From Nitrospirota bacterium (lineage in GTDB: Bacteria > Nitrospirota > Thermodesulfovibrionia > Thermodesulfovibrionales > JdFR-85), in the NCBI GenBank assembly GCA_015492645.1, contig WGER01000054.1:1-35809 (forward strand): a stretch of 35,809 bases of DNA. The letters run 5' to 3'. A program made the translations under genes and the position numbers. The notes under the pieces are model-generated. The model made no database searches and was not told the DNA's origin. It was given only the letters and a program-made list of their open reading frames with translations. Below, one piece after another: positions 18,222-26,138 of the stretch (its first letter is position 1; every line of letters begins with the position of its first letter).

Positions 18222-18877
18222 ATGTGTCTCAGAAACTCCCTCAGGGTCTCATTTACATCCCTCCCGGTGGAGTCAATAATGATGGAGTCTCGGGGTGGTC
18301 TTAGAGGTGCGAGTTGCCTTTCAGAGTCCCTCCTGTCCCTTTCTCTTACATCCATAAGCGCCTCCTCAAAGGTGATATCCCTGCCGATATCCCTCAACTG
18401 TTTATACCTCCTCCTTGCCCTCTCCTCTTCCGAGGCTGTCAGAAAGAACTTCCTCCAGGCATCTGGAAAGACAACCGTGCCCATGTCTCTGCCTTCGGCC
18501 ACGATATCAGAGGTCTCTGCAGCAGACCTCTGCGAGCCTAACAGGAACCTTCTCACCGGAGCCCTTGTAGAAAAGACAGAGGCATAGTGACCGACCTCTG
18601 GTGTTCTGATGAATGGTGATACATCTCTGTCATTTATGTAGACCCTACCATCCCTGAAAGAAACAGAGAGTCCTTTCAGGATGCTCTCTATTTCAGAATC
18701 CGTAGCCTCTTCTGTAAGCCCCCTTTCTCTCAGATAAAGGGCAACAGCCCTGTAAAGGGCCCCTGTATCAAGGTAAGAAAAGCCTAACACCTCAGCAAGT
18801 GCCCTTGCGATGGTGCTCTTGCCTGCTCCAGAGGGTCCATCAATAGTGATTACCCTCTTTGTCTTCTGAGCCCTCAT
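18218..18877 (-). CDS. cmk: Cytidylate kinase
   Basis: 219 residues. P-loop ITIDGPSGAGKSTIA (about 11-25), FSYLDTGALYRAVAL, IVAEGRDMGTVVFP and the lid region RARRRYKQL are standard for bacterial CMP/dCMP kinase. It phosphorylates CMP and dCMP with ATP. It is the last gene of the long regulatory operon, 6 nt after the CheY-like gene. Elsewhere cmk often precedes rpsA or ispH; neither is here. Its stop overlaps the DUF488 stop tail-to-tail. Confidence 0.95.
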   Translation of the reverse strand: MRAQKTKRVITIDGPSGAGKSTIARALAEVLGFSYLDTGALYRAVALYLRERGLTEEATDSEIESILKGLSVSFRDGRVYINDRDVSPFIRTPEVGHYASVFSTRAPVRRFLLGSQRSAAETSDIVAEGRDMGTVVFPDAWRKFFLTASEEERARRRYKQLRDIGRDITFEEALMDVRERDRRDSERQLAPLRPPRDSIIIDSTGRDVNETLREFLRHI

Positions 18878-18883
18878 CAGGGA

Positions 18884-19252
18884 TCAGGACTTCTCCTCTA
18901 AGGCCTTTTTAACCACATTGAGGATATCCTCAGGTGTGAATGGCTTTTCAATATAGTCATAGGCCCCCAGTTTTATCGCCTGCACTGCTGTACTGATGGT
19001 GCCGTAGCCTGTGATTATTATTACCTGCACCTCAGGCCATCTCTTTTTAATCTCCTTCAGGACTTCCAGACCATCCATATCAGGCATCTTCAGGTCTGTG
19101 AGAACCACATCGTACTGTTTGCTCTGCATCATCTCAAGGGCCTCGTCTCCCCTTGCAGTAACATCCACCTCGAAACCCTCAGGCTCGAGGACCCTCTGGC
19201 AACTGACCCTCACTATCGCCTCGTCGTCAATCACAAGGACCCTCTTACCCAT
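18884..19252 (-). CDS. Single-domain response regulator (CheY-like)
   Basis: 122 residues, receiver domain only. Acidic pocket IDDE at the N-terminus, phospho-accepting Asp53 in LTDLKMPDMDG, Thr in IIITGYG and Lys in YIEKPF. It is very similar to the receiver domain of the NtrC-type regulator in the same operon (both share SCQR, DLKMP-MDG, VIIITGY and LGAYDYIEKPF), so one likely arose by duplication of the other. With no output domain it would act by protein contact, or as a phosphate sink for the same sensor kinase (inference). Overlaps the upstream HATPase gene by 8 nt. Confidence 0.9.
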   Translation of the reverse strand: MGKRVLVIDDEAIVRVSCQRVLEPEGFEVDVTARGDEALEMMQSKQYDVVLTDLKMPDMDGLEVLKEIKKRWPEVQVIIITGYGTISTAVQAIKLGAYDYIEKPFTPEDILNVVKKALEEKS

Positions 19253-19799
19253 CCTTTCCTCCTTTCCTCAGACTCTTTATCCCCTCGGAGATCTCTTCCC
19301 TAATAAGATACCATATCTCAGGATGATTAAGGGGTACGTCATCGAGTTCATCTCTTATTGGCCTGGTGCTGAATCTGTACTGCCTATCATCGATCCTGTA
19401 CACAAAATCAATATCCAGATGGGGTGCACCTGCTATGAGTGCTCCGAGGGTGGATACAATGTCACCCAGTGGCTTTCTATCAATATGGTTAAGAACAAAA
19501 GTGGCTACCACTCTGGTGCCCCTGCCGGGGGTTGATTCCACCTCTATCTGTCCGTCCGCCTCTCTTGCAGACTGGGCAAGAAGGGATACCCCAAGACCTG
19601 TCTTCTTTCCCTTGGTTGTGAAGAAAGGGTCCAGCAGTCTTTCCATCTCCTCCTTAGTCATTCCCCTGCCGTTGTCAGTTATTGTAACCCTCAGTGAATT
19701 GTTCCTGTGGTCTTCGTCAATCTGGATAAAGATCCATGTAGCACCTGCATCTATGCTATTTAAGGCAATATCAAGTATGTGCAGTGATATGTCTTCCAT
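19245..19799 (-). CDS. Histidine kinase-like ATPase domain protein without a phosphoacceptor domain
   Basis: 184 residues. Begins LHILDIALNSIDAGAT (N box), ITDNGRGM (G1), FFTTKGKKTGLGVSLL (F/G2 boxes) and ESTPGRGTRV (G3), so it is a GHKL ATP-binding domain. The C-terminal 70 residues are distinct. There is no HisKA helix with a phosphorylatable histidine and no membrane helix. Proteins like this occur beside PHP, DRTGG and RsbW-like genes in [FeFe]-hydrogenase regions of anaerobes (recalled association, not checked). It could be a protein kinase of the RsbW/SpoIIAB kind, or phosphorylate the CheY-like neighbour. Its start overlaps the PHP stop (TGATG). Confidence 0.85.
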   Translation of the reverse strand: MEDISLHILDIALNSIDAGATWIFIQIDEDHRNNSLRVTITDNGRGMTKEEMERLLDPFFTTKGKKTGLGVSLLAQSAREADGQIEVESTPGRGTRVVATFVLNHIDRKPLGDIVSTLGALIAGAPHLDIDFVYRIDDRQYRFSTRPIRDELDDVPLNHPEIWYLIREEISEGIKSLRKGGKDG

Positions 19800-20533
19800 C
19801 AGATAACCACCCTCCTCTGACCCTCGCCCCGTAATGCCAGTTTTATCTCTTCAAGGGTGGGTTCTTCAAGGTACAGTTCCGTTGTCACCCTCCCTATCTC
19901 CTCAGGACTGTGTGCGTCTGAGTTTCTGAGCCACGGATAATTCAGATAACGGTAGTACTGTTTCTTCGCCTCCTCCAGAGATGTACGGAAGGAGATCTCG
20001 ATTCCATCCAGTTCGATATCCTCAGGAATGAAGCCCAGTTGGGTGAGAAGGCTGAAGACCTCCCTGTCTATATGACATGCTATGGCAAGACCACCAAGTT
20101 CATGGATCTCCTCTACAACCTCCTTGGCACTCATCTTCACCGCATTAATAAGGAGTCTGTCACAGAATCTGACCACATAGTCATCCTTATCCACAACGAC
20201 CTGGTCGGTATAGAGTCTGCTTTCCTTGCCGATCACTGGCAGATCCCTGTAAATCATCTCTTGTAATCTCAGGGCCGATGCAAGATCAGGCATGAGGGCA
20301 AGGATATGGGCCTCTTCAGAGGTGGTCACTTCTAGGGATGGTATAACAACCACATCCGATGAGAGTGCAACGACAGCAGGGACATTCTCAGCCGTGTTGT
20401 GATCAGAGATTGCTATAATCTGTAGACCCTTCTGCCTCGCCTCCTTTAATATCCTCCTTGGTGTCATCTCCAAGGAGGCGCAGGGCGAAAGACAACTATG
20501 AATATGAAGATCAGCCCTGAATCTCTTCGGCAT
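19799..20533 (-). CDS. PHP-domain phosphoesterase
   Basis: 244 residues from ATG 20533. Metal-binding motifs of the PHP family: ADLHIHSCLSPC, ISDHN, SLEVTTSEEAHILAL, IACHIDR and RNSDAHSPEEIG, so all usual histidine/aspartate ligands are present. PHP proteins hydrolyse phosphoesters (histidinol phosphate, nucleic acid 3' ends, 3',5'-bisphosphonucleosides); the substrate here is unknown. I prefer ATG 20533 because it lies directly before RFRADLHIHS; a GTG at 20572 would add 13 residues inside the DRTGG gene. Overlaps that gene by 23 nt. Confidence 0.85.
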   Translation of the reverse strand: MPKRFRADLHIHSCLSPCASLEMTPRRILKEARQKGLQIIAISDHNTAENVPAVVALSSDVVVIPSLEVTTSEEAHILALMPDLASALRLQEMIYRDLPVIGKESRLYTDQVVVDKDDYVVRFCDRLLINAVKMSAKEVVEEIHELGGLAIACHIDREVFSLLTQLGFIPEDIELDGIEISFRTSLEEAKKQYYRYLNYPWLRNSDAHSPEEIGRVTTELYLEEPTLEEIKLALRGEGQRRVVI

Positions 20534-20864
20534 GAAACAACATGTAAAGCCTTCCAGCCACCTCAAATCCACTTAGTGGTGTAACAAACAGAGGGACACC
20601 TTCCTGCAGGGCCTTTTCAACCGCCTCTTCTGACGGCCTTCTACCATTGACGATCACCACTCCGGCCAGTTCCTTCAACACAGCCACTGCCACGATATTC
20701 TCATGGGTCTGGAGGGTGATCCATAGAGTGCCCCTCTCTGCATTCGCCATGACATCGCTCAGCAGGTCACTTATGTATCCACCTGTTACATCTGCACTGA
20801 GCATCTCCTCTGTGGCATTAACAGGCTGTAGAGAAAGCCTTTCACTGATCTGCTTCAGTCTCAT
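20511..20864 (-). CDS. DRTGG-domain protein 1
   Basis: 117 residues. The domain motif reads DVTGGYISDLLSDVMANA. The fold is a small alpha/beta domain related to the DRTGG module found next to CBS domains and in HprK/Pta-like proteins; biochemical function unknown, possibly nucleotide or anion binding. It is a paralogue of the second DRTGG gene in this operon (both start MRL-QI, both about 116 residues). Overlaps both neighbours, so it is translated in a fixed ratio with them. Confidence 0.83.
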   Translation of the reverse strand: MRLKQISERLSLQPVNATEEMLSADVTGGYISDLLSDVMANAERGTLWITLQTHENIVAVAVLKELAGVVIVNGRRPSEEAVEKALQEGVPLFVTPLSGFEVAGRLYMLFHAEEIQG

Positions 20865-21300
20865 TCCTCCTCCTTTTGATTATCATATCTACCCTCGTCC
20901 CTTCCCCGACCACAGAGTCGATCTTAAAGACATCAGAGTTTTTCTTCATGTTTGGAAGTCCCATGCCCGCGCCCCATCCCATCTCTCTCACCCAATCAGG
21001 GGCAGTGGAGTATCCCTCCTGCATCGCGAGTTCGATATCCTCAATACCGGGGCCCATGTCTTCAGCAATTATTATCACTTCTTCTGGTGTTATTGTATAA
21101 CGAATGATACCAGCAGTGGCATATATAATGATATTCATCTCCGCCTCAAAGGTGGCGATAGAGACCCGCCGGATGGTATCTTCTTCAACCCCCATCTCAA
21201 GGAGTTCCCTTTTTATAGAGGTTGATGCCTCGCCAGCATTTGCAAAGTCTCCGCCAAGGATGTGGAAACTGCCCTCCTTTATCTGCCTGTGGCTACTCAT
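20842..21300 (-). CDS. RsbW/RsbT-like serine/threonine kinase (anti-sigma factor type ATPase)
   Basis: 152 residues. GHKL motifs in small-kinase form: EAEMNIIIYA (N box), AEDMGPGIED (G1), GWGAGMGLPNMKKNSD (G2) and VGEGTRV. The AMQEGYSTA segment matches RsbT-like switch kinases rather than sensor histidine kinases. Known relatives phosphorylate STAS proteins or bind sigma factors; no STAS gene is present here, so the partner could be a DRTGG protein (inference). Overlaps both flanking DRTGG genes (8 and 23 nt). Confidence 0.88.
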   Translation of the reverse strand: MSSHRQIKEGSFHILGGDFANAGEASTSIKRELLEMGVEEDTIRRVSIATFEAEMNIIIYATAGIIRYTITPEEVIIIAEDMGPGIEDIELAMQEGYSTAPDWVREMGWGAGMGLPNMKKNSDVFKIDSVVGEGTRVDMIIKRRRNETEADQ

Positions 21301-21643
21301 CGGGACAGCACCTCATCCCCCTCTCATAGAGTATCCCACAGGCAGAGAATGTACAGTGTGGGGTGATAAGGAGTGTTACGCCCTTGTCCTTTGCGAGTTC
21401 AAGGGTCTGAAAGTCAGGTTCCTTCCCCTTGGTAAAGACAACTACCCTTATATCAGCAATATGGGCTGTTCTGATGGCCTGTTGTCTGGTAAGTCCTGTT
21501 ATAAGGAGGGAGTTGTCTTTTGAGTAGTACAGGACCTCGCTCATCAGGTCAGTGGCTATGGCCCATGAGAGGTCTGTATCCTCCGGGATGGCCTGATGTA
21601 CAATAACTGCATCGAGGAGTTCTCTTATCTGTCTCAGTCTCAT
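21293..21643 (-). CDS. DRTGG-domain protein 2
   Basis: 116 residues; same fold and length as the other DRTGG protein, but the key motif has drifted: TDLMSEVLYY replaces SDLLSDVMANA and the TGG is missing. It ends with a cysteine-containing tail (FSACGILYERGMRCC) absent from its paralogue, which might bind metal or sense redox state (inference). Start overlaps the NtrC-type gene by ATGA. Confidence 0.75.
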   Translation of the reverse strand: MRLRQIRELLDAVIVHQAIPEDTDLSWAIATDLMSEVLYYSKDNSLLITGLTRQQAIRTAHIADIRVVVFTKGKEPDFQTLELAKDKGVTLLITPHCTFSACGILYERGMRCCPDE

Positions 21644-23022
21644 AGGGGCCTTTTTATCCCGTATTTCCGCATTAGGGCATGAAAGTTGGTCCTCTGCATC
21701 CCCACCTCCTTAGCAGCCTTTGTAATATTCCAGCCCGCCCTTCTGAGTGCCTCTATCACAAAGAGCCTCTCTATCTCTTCTACAGAGGCCTTCCGGAGTT
21801 TCCTCTTTACCTCCTTGAGTTGGTCGATTGTCTGGGGCACCCTCTGGCGGAAGGAGGGTGCCAGAAAGGTGAGGTCCTCGGGGCCGATCTCCTTCTCTGA
21901 ACACATCAGGATCGCCCTCTGGATCGTGTTCTCCAGTTCCCTCACATTACCAGGCCAATCGTACTCAAACATCATCTTCATTGCCTCGGCGGTCACCCCC
22001 CGGATATCCTTCTGGAGTTCTTCTGAGTACTTCTTGATAAAATGGGCTACAAGTAGCGGTATGTCCTCCTTTCTCTGCCTTAAGGATGGTACCCTGATAG
22101 GTAGTATATTCAGCCTCCAGAAGAGGTCCTCTCTGAAAATGCCTTCCCTGACCATCTCTTCAAGGTCGCGATTTGTTGCTGCTATGAACCGGACATCAAC
22201 CTTCCGGGGGCTCTGACCTCCTATAGCCCTCACCTCTTTTTCCTGCAGGACCCTGAGGAGTTTAGACTGGACCTGAAGGGGTAATTCACTGATCTCATCC
22301 AGGAAGAGACTGCCCCCATCTGCCTCTTCTATGAGTCCCTTTTTATCGCTGACAGCACCTGTAAAGGCCCCCTTTTTGTAGCCAAACAGTTCAGCCTCTA
22401 TAAGTTCCTTTGGCAGGGAGGTACAGTCAACAACAACAAAGGGACCATCCCTTCTGGGGCTGTTGTAGTGAATTGCCCTTGCCACAAGTTCCTTTCCTGT
22501 CCCGCTCTCGCCGGTGATCAGCACAGTGCCGGATGTCTGAGAGACTGTCTGGATCAACATGAAGAGATGTTCCATCGGTTTTGACTTACCCACAATGTTT
22601 CTTATATAATGGCGGCCCAGGCCCTGTTTCAGTCTCAGATTCTCCTGTCTTAGACGTCTCCTTTCCAGGGCCCTGTCAACAACCGCGGTGAGTTCCTCAG
22701 GTCTGAAGGGCTTTTCTATATAGTCATAGGCCCCGAGTTTCATAGCCTTAACTGCTGTCTCCACAGTGGCATATCCTGTTATTATAATCACTTCAATATC
22801 GGGACAGGATTCCTTCACTGCCTGCAGCAGTTGTATACCATCCATCCCCGGCATCTTCAGATCAGCAAGCACCAGGTCGTACTCCTGCACCTTGAGCATC
22901 TGGAGGGCATCCTCTCCGCTTTCTGCCTCTGAGAGTGAATAACCCTTTTCAGCCAGTATCCTCTGGCAGCTCTGTCTGACCACTTCTTCGTCGTCCACGA
23001 TCAGGATGTGGGGGGTGCTCAT
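21640..23022 (-). CDS. NtrC-family sigma-54-dependent response regulator
   Basis: 460 residues. Receiver domain 1-120 with phospho-accepting Asp54 (LADLKMPGMDG). AAA+ domain with Walker A GESGTGKE (171-178), the sigma-54 contacting loop GAFTGA (218-223) and Walker B GGSLFLDEI (about 235-243). C-terminal Fis-type helix-turn-helix (IEALRRAGWNITKAAKEVGM, then RTNFHALMRKYGI). Activates RNA polymerase-sigma-54 at -24/-12 promoters. The ATGA overlap with the sensor kinase gene makes them a cognate pair. Its targets are not evident; I did not find a clear -24/-12 element in the window. Confidence 0.95.
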   Translation of the reverse strand: MSTPHILIVDDEEVVRQSCQRILAEKGYSLSEAESGEDALQMLKVQEYDLVLADLKMPGMDGIQLLQAVKESCPDIEVIIITGYATVETAVKAMKLGAYDYIEKPFRPEELTAVVDRALERRRLRQENLRLKQGLGRHYIRNIVGKSKPMEHLFMLIQTVSQTSGTVLITGESGTGKELVARAIHYNSPRRDGPFVVVDCTSLPKELIEAELFGYKKGAFTGAVSDKKGLIEEADGGSLFLDEISELPLQVQSKLLRVLQEKEVRAIGGQSPRKVDVRFIAATNRDLEEMVREGIFREDLFWRLNILPIRVPSLRQRKEDIPLLVAHFIKKYSEELQKDIRGVTAEAMKMMFEYDWPGNVRELENTIQRAILMCSEKEIGPEDLTFLAPSFRQRVPQTIDQLKEVKRKLRKASVEEIERLFVIEALRRAGWNITKAAKEVGMQRTNFHALMRKYGIKRPL

Positions 23023-24644
23023 GTGGTGGTTGTTTCCTCCTTGGGTACAGGCAGCCGTATAAAGAAACTTGTCCCCCTGCCTGGAGTGCTCTTCACAGTC
23101 ATATACCCTCCGTGTTTTCTCACAATGCCGTGGCTTACAGAAAGACCCAACCCCGTCCCCTTGCCTACAGGCTTTGTTGTAAAGAATGGTTCGAAGATCT
23201 TGTTGAGGTGTTCTTCGGGTATTCCCGGACCTGTGTCAGTAAACTCTATCTCTATATATTCCTTTTCGTCTTCCCTTACCAGCCTTGTACATATCTTCAC
23301 CTCTCCCCTGTCGTTCATCGCGTCTGCTGCATTAATGAGAAGATTCATGTAGACCTGCTGAAGTTGCGAGGGGTCACCTTCTATCTCGGGCAGATCTGGG
23401 GCCAGTTCTGTCTTGATCTTTACATTATGAAACTTGGCCTGGTTTTTAATCATGTCAAGGACCTGGCTGATTGTGGCATTTATATCAACCTTCTGTTTCT
23501 GGGCAGGTAATGCCCTTGAGAAACCGAGCAGGCCCTTGATGATCTTAGAACACCTCTCTGCCTGTTCGATAATTACCTCCAGGTCTTCCCTGTTCATCCT
23601 GTCATCAGGTGGGAGCCGCTTTAACATGAGATGGGCAAAGGTGACAATCCCTGTCAGGGGGCTGTTCAGTTCATGGGCAACACCAGCAGCCATACGACCG
23701 AGCGAGGCGAGTTTCTCGGTGTGGATCATCTGTTCCTGACCCTTTCTGATCTCCTCGGTCTTCTTCCTCACCTCCTCTTCCAGTTCCTTTGCCCAGTTCT
23801 CAAGCCTCTGACGCGCTGTCTTCAGTTCCTCAACCATCTCATTGAATCTCCTGGCGAGCATACCCATCTCGTCTTTCGTATCTATGTTTACCCTGTGGTC
23901 CATATCTCCCTTAGAGACCCTCTCCATGGCATCTGTAAGGAGCATTATCGGCCTTATGATGATCTTCCAGAGTATGATACACAGGACAACAGAGGAGAGA
24001 AAAGTGAGTATCACACCGAATGTAAGAGTCGCGATCTTCTGTTCCTTTATCATCCTGTCCAGAGGCGAGAGGGGGTAGTCTGTCTCCAGTATACCTATCA
24101 GTTTCTTGTGAGGCGGATGATAATGGCATCTGATACTGCAGGAGTTCTCATAATAAATGGCCTTGGAGAGTCTCAAAAATCTCTGTGTGTCTTCCTGGAT
24201 AGTCCACTCGAGGTCTGCAGGTGAGTTTCCCGAATGGCAGATTCTGCAGGAGGCAGTCCCCTTTTTCAGTTGCATTCTTAGATCTTCCCTATTTGAGGCA
24301 AATTTCACCTCTCCCTCCGGGTGGCTGTAGATCCGGACCGCCCTGAAAGTGCCCGATGCACCTATCTCCTCCAGCATTTTCTGTATTACATCGGTCTGTC
24401 CCAGAAGCATATTTGTCTTTACGCTCCTCTCCAGTATCAGGTTATACCCCTTGGCATGCATTACAGAGGAATTGATTAGTTGTTCCTCACCCCTCATCAC
24501 TATCGCTATCCAGAATACCGCACTTGCAACCAGAATCAGACTTCCTATCGCAAAGATGAGTTTCAGACTGAGGGAATTTCGGAGTTTCTTCGCGAGGAGA
24601 TCCTTGATAAATCTCAGAGTATCTATGGTATCCTCTCTTTTCAT
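23019..24644 (-). CDS. Membrane sensor histidine kinase with periplasmic heme c-type motifs
   Basis: About 541 residues from ATG 24644 (TTG at 24650 is the other start; numbers below count from it). Membrane helix 31-52, periplasmic domain 53-203, second helix about 206-232, HAMP (about 232-284), coiled coil, HisKA with His326 in AHELNSPLTG, and HATPase (NLLINAADAM, DTGPGIP, GKGTGLGLSV). The periplasmic domain holds CRICH (135-139), a standard CXXCH heme c site, and CSIRCH (171-176), a CX3CH spacing, followed by YHPPH. This layout of two Cys-His motifs before KLIGILE recurs in kinases of deltaproteobacteria and Nitrospirota (recalled). It probably senses redox state or a gas ligand through covalent heme. 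First gene of the nine-gene operon; no clear promoter seen. Confidence 0.9.
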   Translation of the reverse strand: MKREDTIDTLRFIKDLLAKKLRNSLSLKLIFAIGSLILVASAVFWIAIVMRGEEQLINSSVMHAKGYNLILERSVKTNMLLGQTDVIQKMLEEIGASGTFRAVRIYSHPEGEVKFASNREDLRMQLKKGTASCRICHSGNSPADLEWTIQEDTQRFLRLSKAIYYENSCSIRCHYHPPHKKLIGILETDYPLSPLDRMIKEQKIATLTFGVILTFLSSVVLCIILWKIIIRPIMLLTDAMERVSKGDMDHRVNIDTKDEMGMLARRFNEMVEELKTARQRLENWAKELEEEVRKKTEEIRKGQEQMIHTEKLASLGRMAAGVAHELNSPLTGIVTFAHLMLKRLPPDDRMNREDLEVIIEQAERCSKIIKGLLGFSRALPAQKQKVDINATISQVLDMIKNQAKFHNVKIKTELAPDLPEIEGDPSQLQQVYMNLLINAADAMNDRGEVKICTRLVREDEKEYIEIEFTDTGPGIPEEHLNKIFEPFFTTKPVGKGTGLGLSVSHGIVRKHGGYMTVKSTPGRGTSFFIRLPVPKEETTTT

Positions 24645-24755
24645 AGACAAATCCAGAATTCTGTAGAGACCCTTGGCCTATTTAAATCTACAATATTAGA
24701 TTGACTAAAATCCAGTACTTTAAATAGATGTGACCGGGACTCTCATTTTTTTTAC

Positions 24756-24785
24756 TTGACATTCCATTTGTGAGACGGATAAAAT
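24756..24785 (+). promoter_or_regulatory. Sigma-70-like promoter for the GAF/HD-GYP gene
   Basis: TTGACA (24756-24761), 18-nt spacer, TAAAAT (24780-24785). The ATG at 24824 gives a leader of about 30 nt with a modest GAGCAGG ribosome binding site. This is the best full -35/-10 promoter in the window. Confidence 0.6.
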
Positions 24786-24823
24786 GGGCATAATTCTTTC
24801 AGGGGGGTCGGAGAGCAGGTACA

Positions 24824-26137
24824 ATGGAAGACGGTTATAGAGAAGATGTTATCAGGATTATAAAAAGGCAGATTACAATCCTGAATGCGATTATAGTCCT
24901 GATGATCTATATAATCCTCTTCTTTGTGGTCAGATTTCTCTATGTTGTTCTGGAGTACATACCACTTGGTTCTATACTAACGATCCTCTCCATATCCGCT
25001 CTTTTAATGGTGATCGGGCTGTATCTTGCGAATAATGCCTCCAAGGTGGCCGTCAGGAAGATAGAGGACTACAGCAGAAAACTGAATACCCTCCTTGAGA
25101 CCGCGAGGGATATCGGAGAGACGAGATACATAGATATCCTGCTGAATAAGGTGATAGAAGGTTCTCTGAAGATTACAGGGGCGAAGGCAGGGGCAGTGGC
25201 CCTTGTAGAAAACGGCAATATATTTTTCAAGATACTGAAAGGCATGGAGGATGAAAGGGTTGGTAAGCCCCTGCCCCTTTCAAGGGGTATAACAGGCTGG
25301 GTGGTAAAGAATGGTTCACCTGTCAGGGTTGACAATCCAGCGCAGGACAGCCGATTTGATCCGGAGGTTGATATAATCCTTGGTTCAAGAGACACCTCGC
25401 TGCTGTGTGTGCCAATGAAGGTGGACCACAGGGTAATAGGTGTTATTCAACATACTGGTGATACATTTACACAGGAAGACGAAGATATACTGCAGCACTT
25501 TGCCAATCAGGCTGCTATATCAATAGACAGGACACGCTTTATGGAGGACAGAAGGGTCTATGAGATACATATAACCAATATGCTTGTGGAGATCATGGAT
25601 AACTTCCTCTTTGAAAAGAAGGGTCATGCCAGGAGAGTAGCAAAGTACAGTCTCCTTATTGCTGATGAGATCGGACTGGCTGAAGGAAGGAAGAAAAAAC
25701 TCTATCAAGCAGCATTGTTACATGATATCGGATTTCTCAGGATGCCTTCAACTGGTATAACCGACAGGAGGCAATACCAGTCACATTCAGAACTGGGTTA
25801 CCAGATGTTGAGTCCCATTAATTTCTACAAAGAGGTGAGCAATATAATACTGCATCACCATGAGCGGTATGATGGTCTTGGATATCCATCAGGCCTGATT
25901 GGTGAACAGATCCCCTTAGAGTCAAGGATACTGGCCATAGCAGAGGCCTTTGATGCGATGATCAGTCGGTTCTCCTACAAGAATGTCAGTAAGGTGATCA
26001 GTGAGGATATAAGGCCTTCGATCTGTGGTTTCAGGGAGGCTATAGAGGAGATAAGAAAAAATGCCGGTACACAGTTTGATCCTCACCTGGCAGAGGTCTT
26101 TATCAGAAGGATAGATGAAGACGAACTGGAGGAGTAA
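24824..26137 (+). CDS. Membrane-bound GAF/HD-GYP domain protein (putative cyclic-di-GMP phosphodiesterase)
   Basis: 437 residues. Two N-terminal membrane helices (about 17-40 and 45-70), a short coiled coil, a GAF domain (about 90-230, KITGAKAGAVALVENG to FANQAAISIDRTR), then HD-GYP: LLHDIGFLR near residue 299, a further histidine in QSHSELGYQM, and HHHERYDGLGYPSG near 344-357, the GYP signature. HD-GYP proteins hydrolyse c-di-GMP to pGpG/GMP; key HD and GYP residues are present, so activity is plausible. The GAF domain would bind a small ligand. Monocistronic, divergent from the sensor kinase operon; it ends 1 nt before the convergent UbiA gene. Confidence 0.9.
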   Translation: MEDGYREDVIRIIKRQITILNAIIVLMIYIILFFVVRFLYVVLEYIPLGSILTILSISALLMVIGLYLANNASKVAVRKIEDYSRKLNTLLETARDIGETRYIDILLNKVIEGSLKITGAKAGAVALVENGNIFFKILKGMEDERVGKPLPLSRGITGWVVKNGSPVRVDNPAQDSRFDPEVDIILGSRDTSLLCVPMKVDHRVIGVIQHTGDTFTQEDEDILQHFANQAAISIDRTRFMEDRRVYEIHITNMLVEIMDNFLFEKKGHARRVAKYSLLIADEIGLAEGRKKKLYQAALLHDIGFLRMPSTGITDRRQYQSHSELGYQMLSPINFYKEVSNIILHHHERYDGLGYPSGLIGEQIPLESRILAIAEAFDAMISRFSYKNVSKVISEDIRPSICGFREAIEEIRKNAGTQFDPHLAEVFIRRIDEDELEE

Positions 26138-26138
26138 C

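Noticed and set aside
24644-24720. Leaderless promoter for the sensor kinase operon
   Set aside because: No convincing -10 hexamer is found 5-10 nt before ATG 24644 or TTG 24650; CAGAAT is too weak to claim.
24740-24760. T-run TTTTTTTT as a terminator before the GAF/HD-GYP gene
   Set aside because: No stable hairpin precedes it on either strand, and it directly adjoins the TTGACA -35 box.
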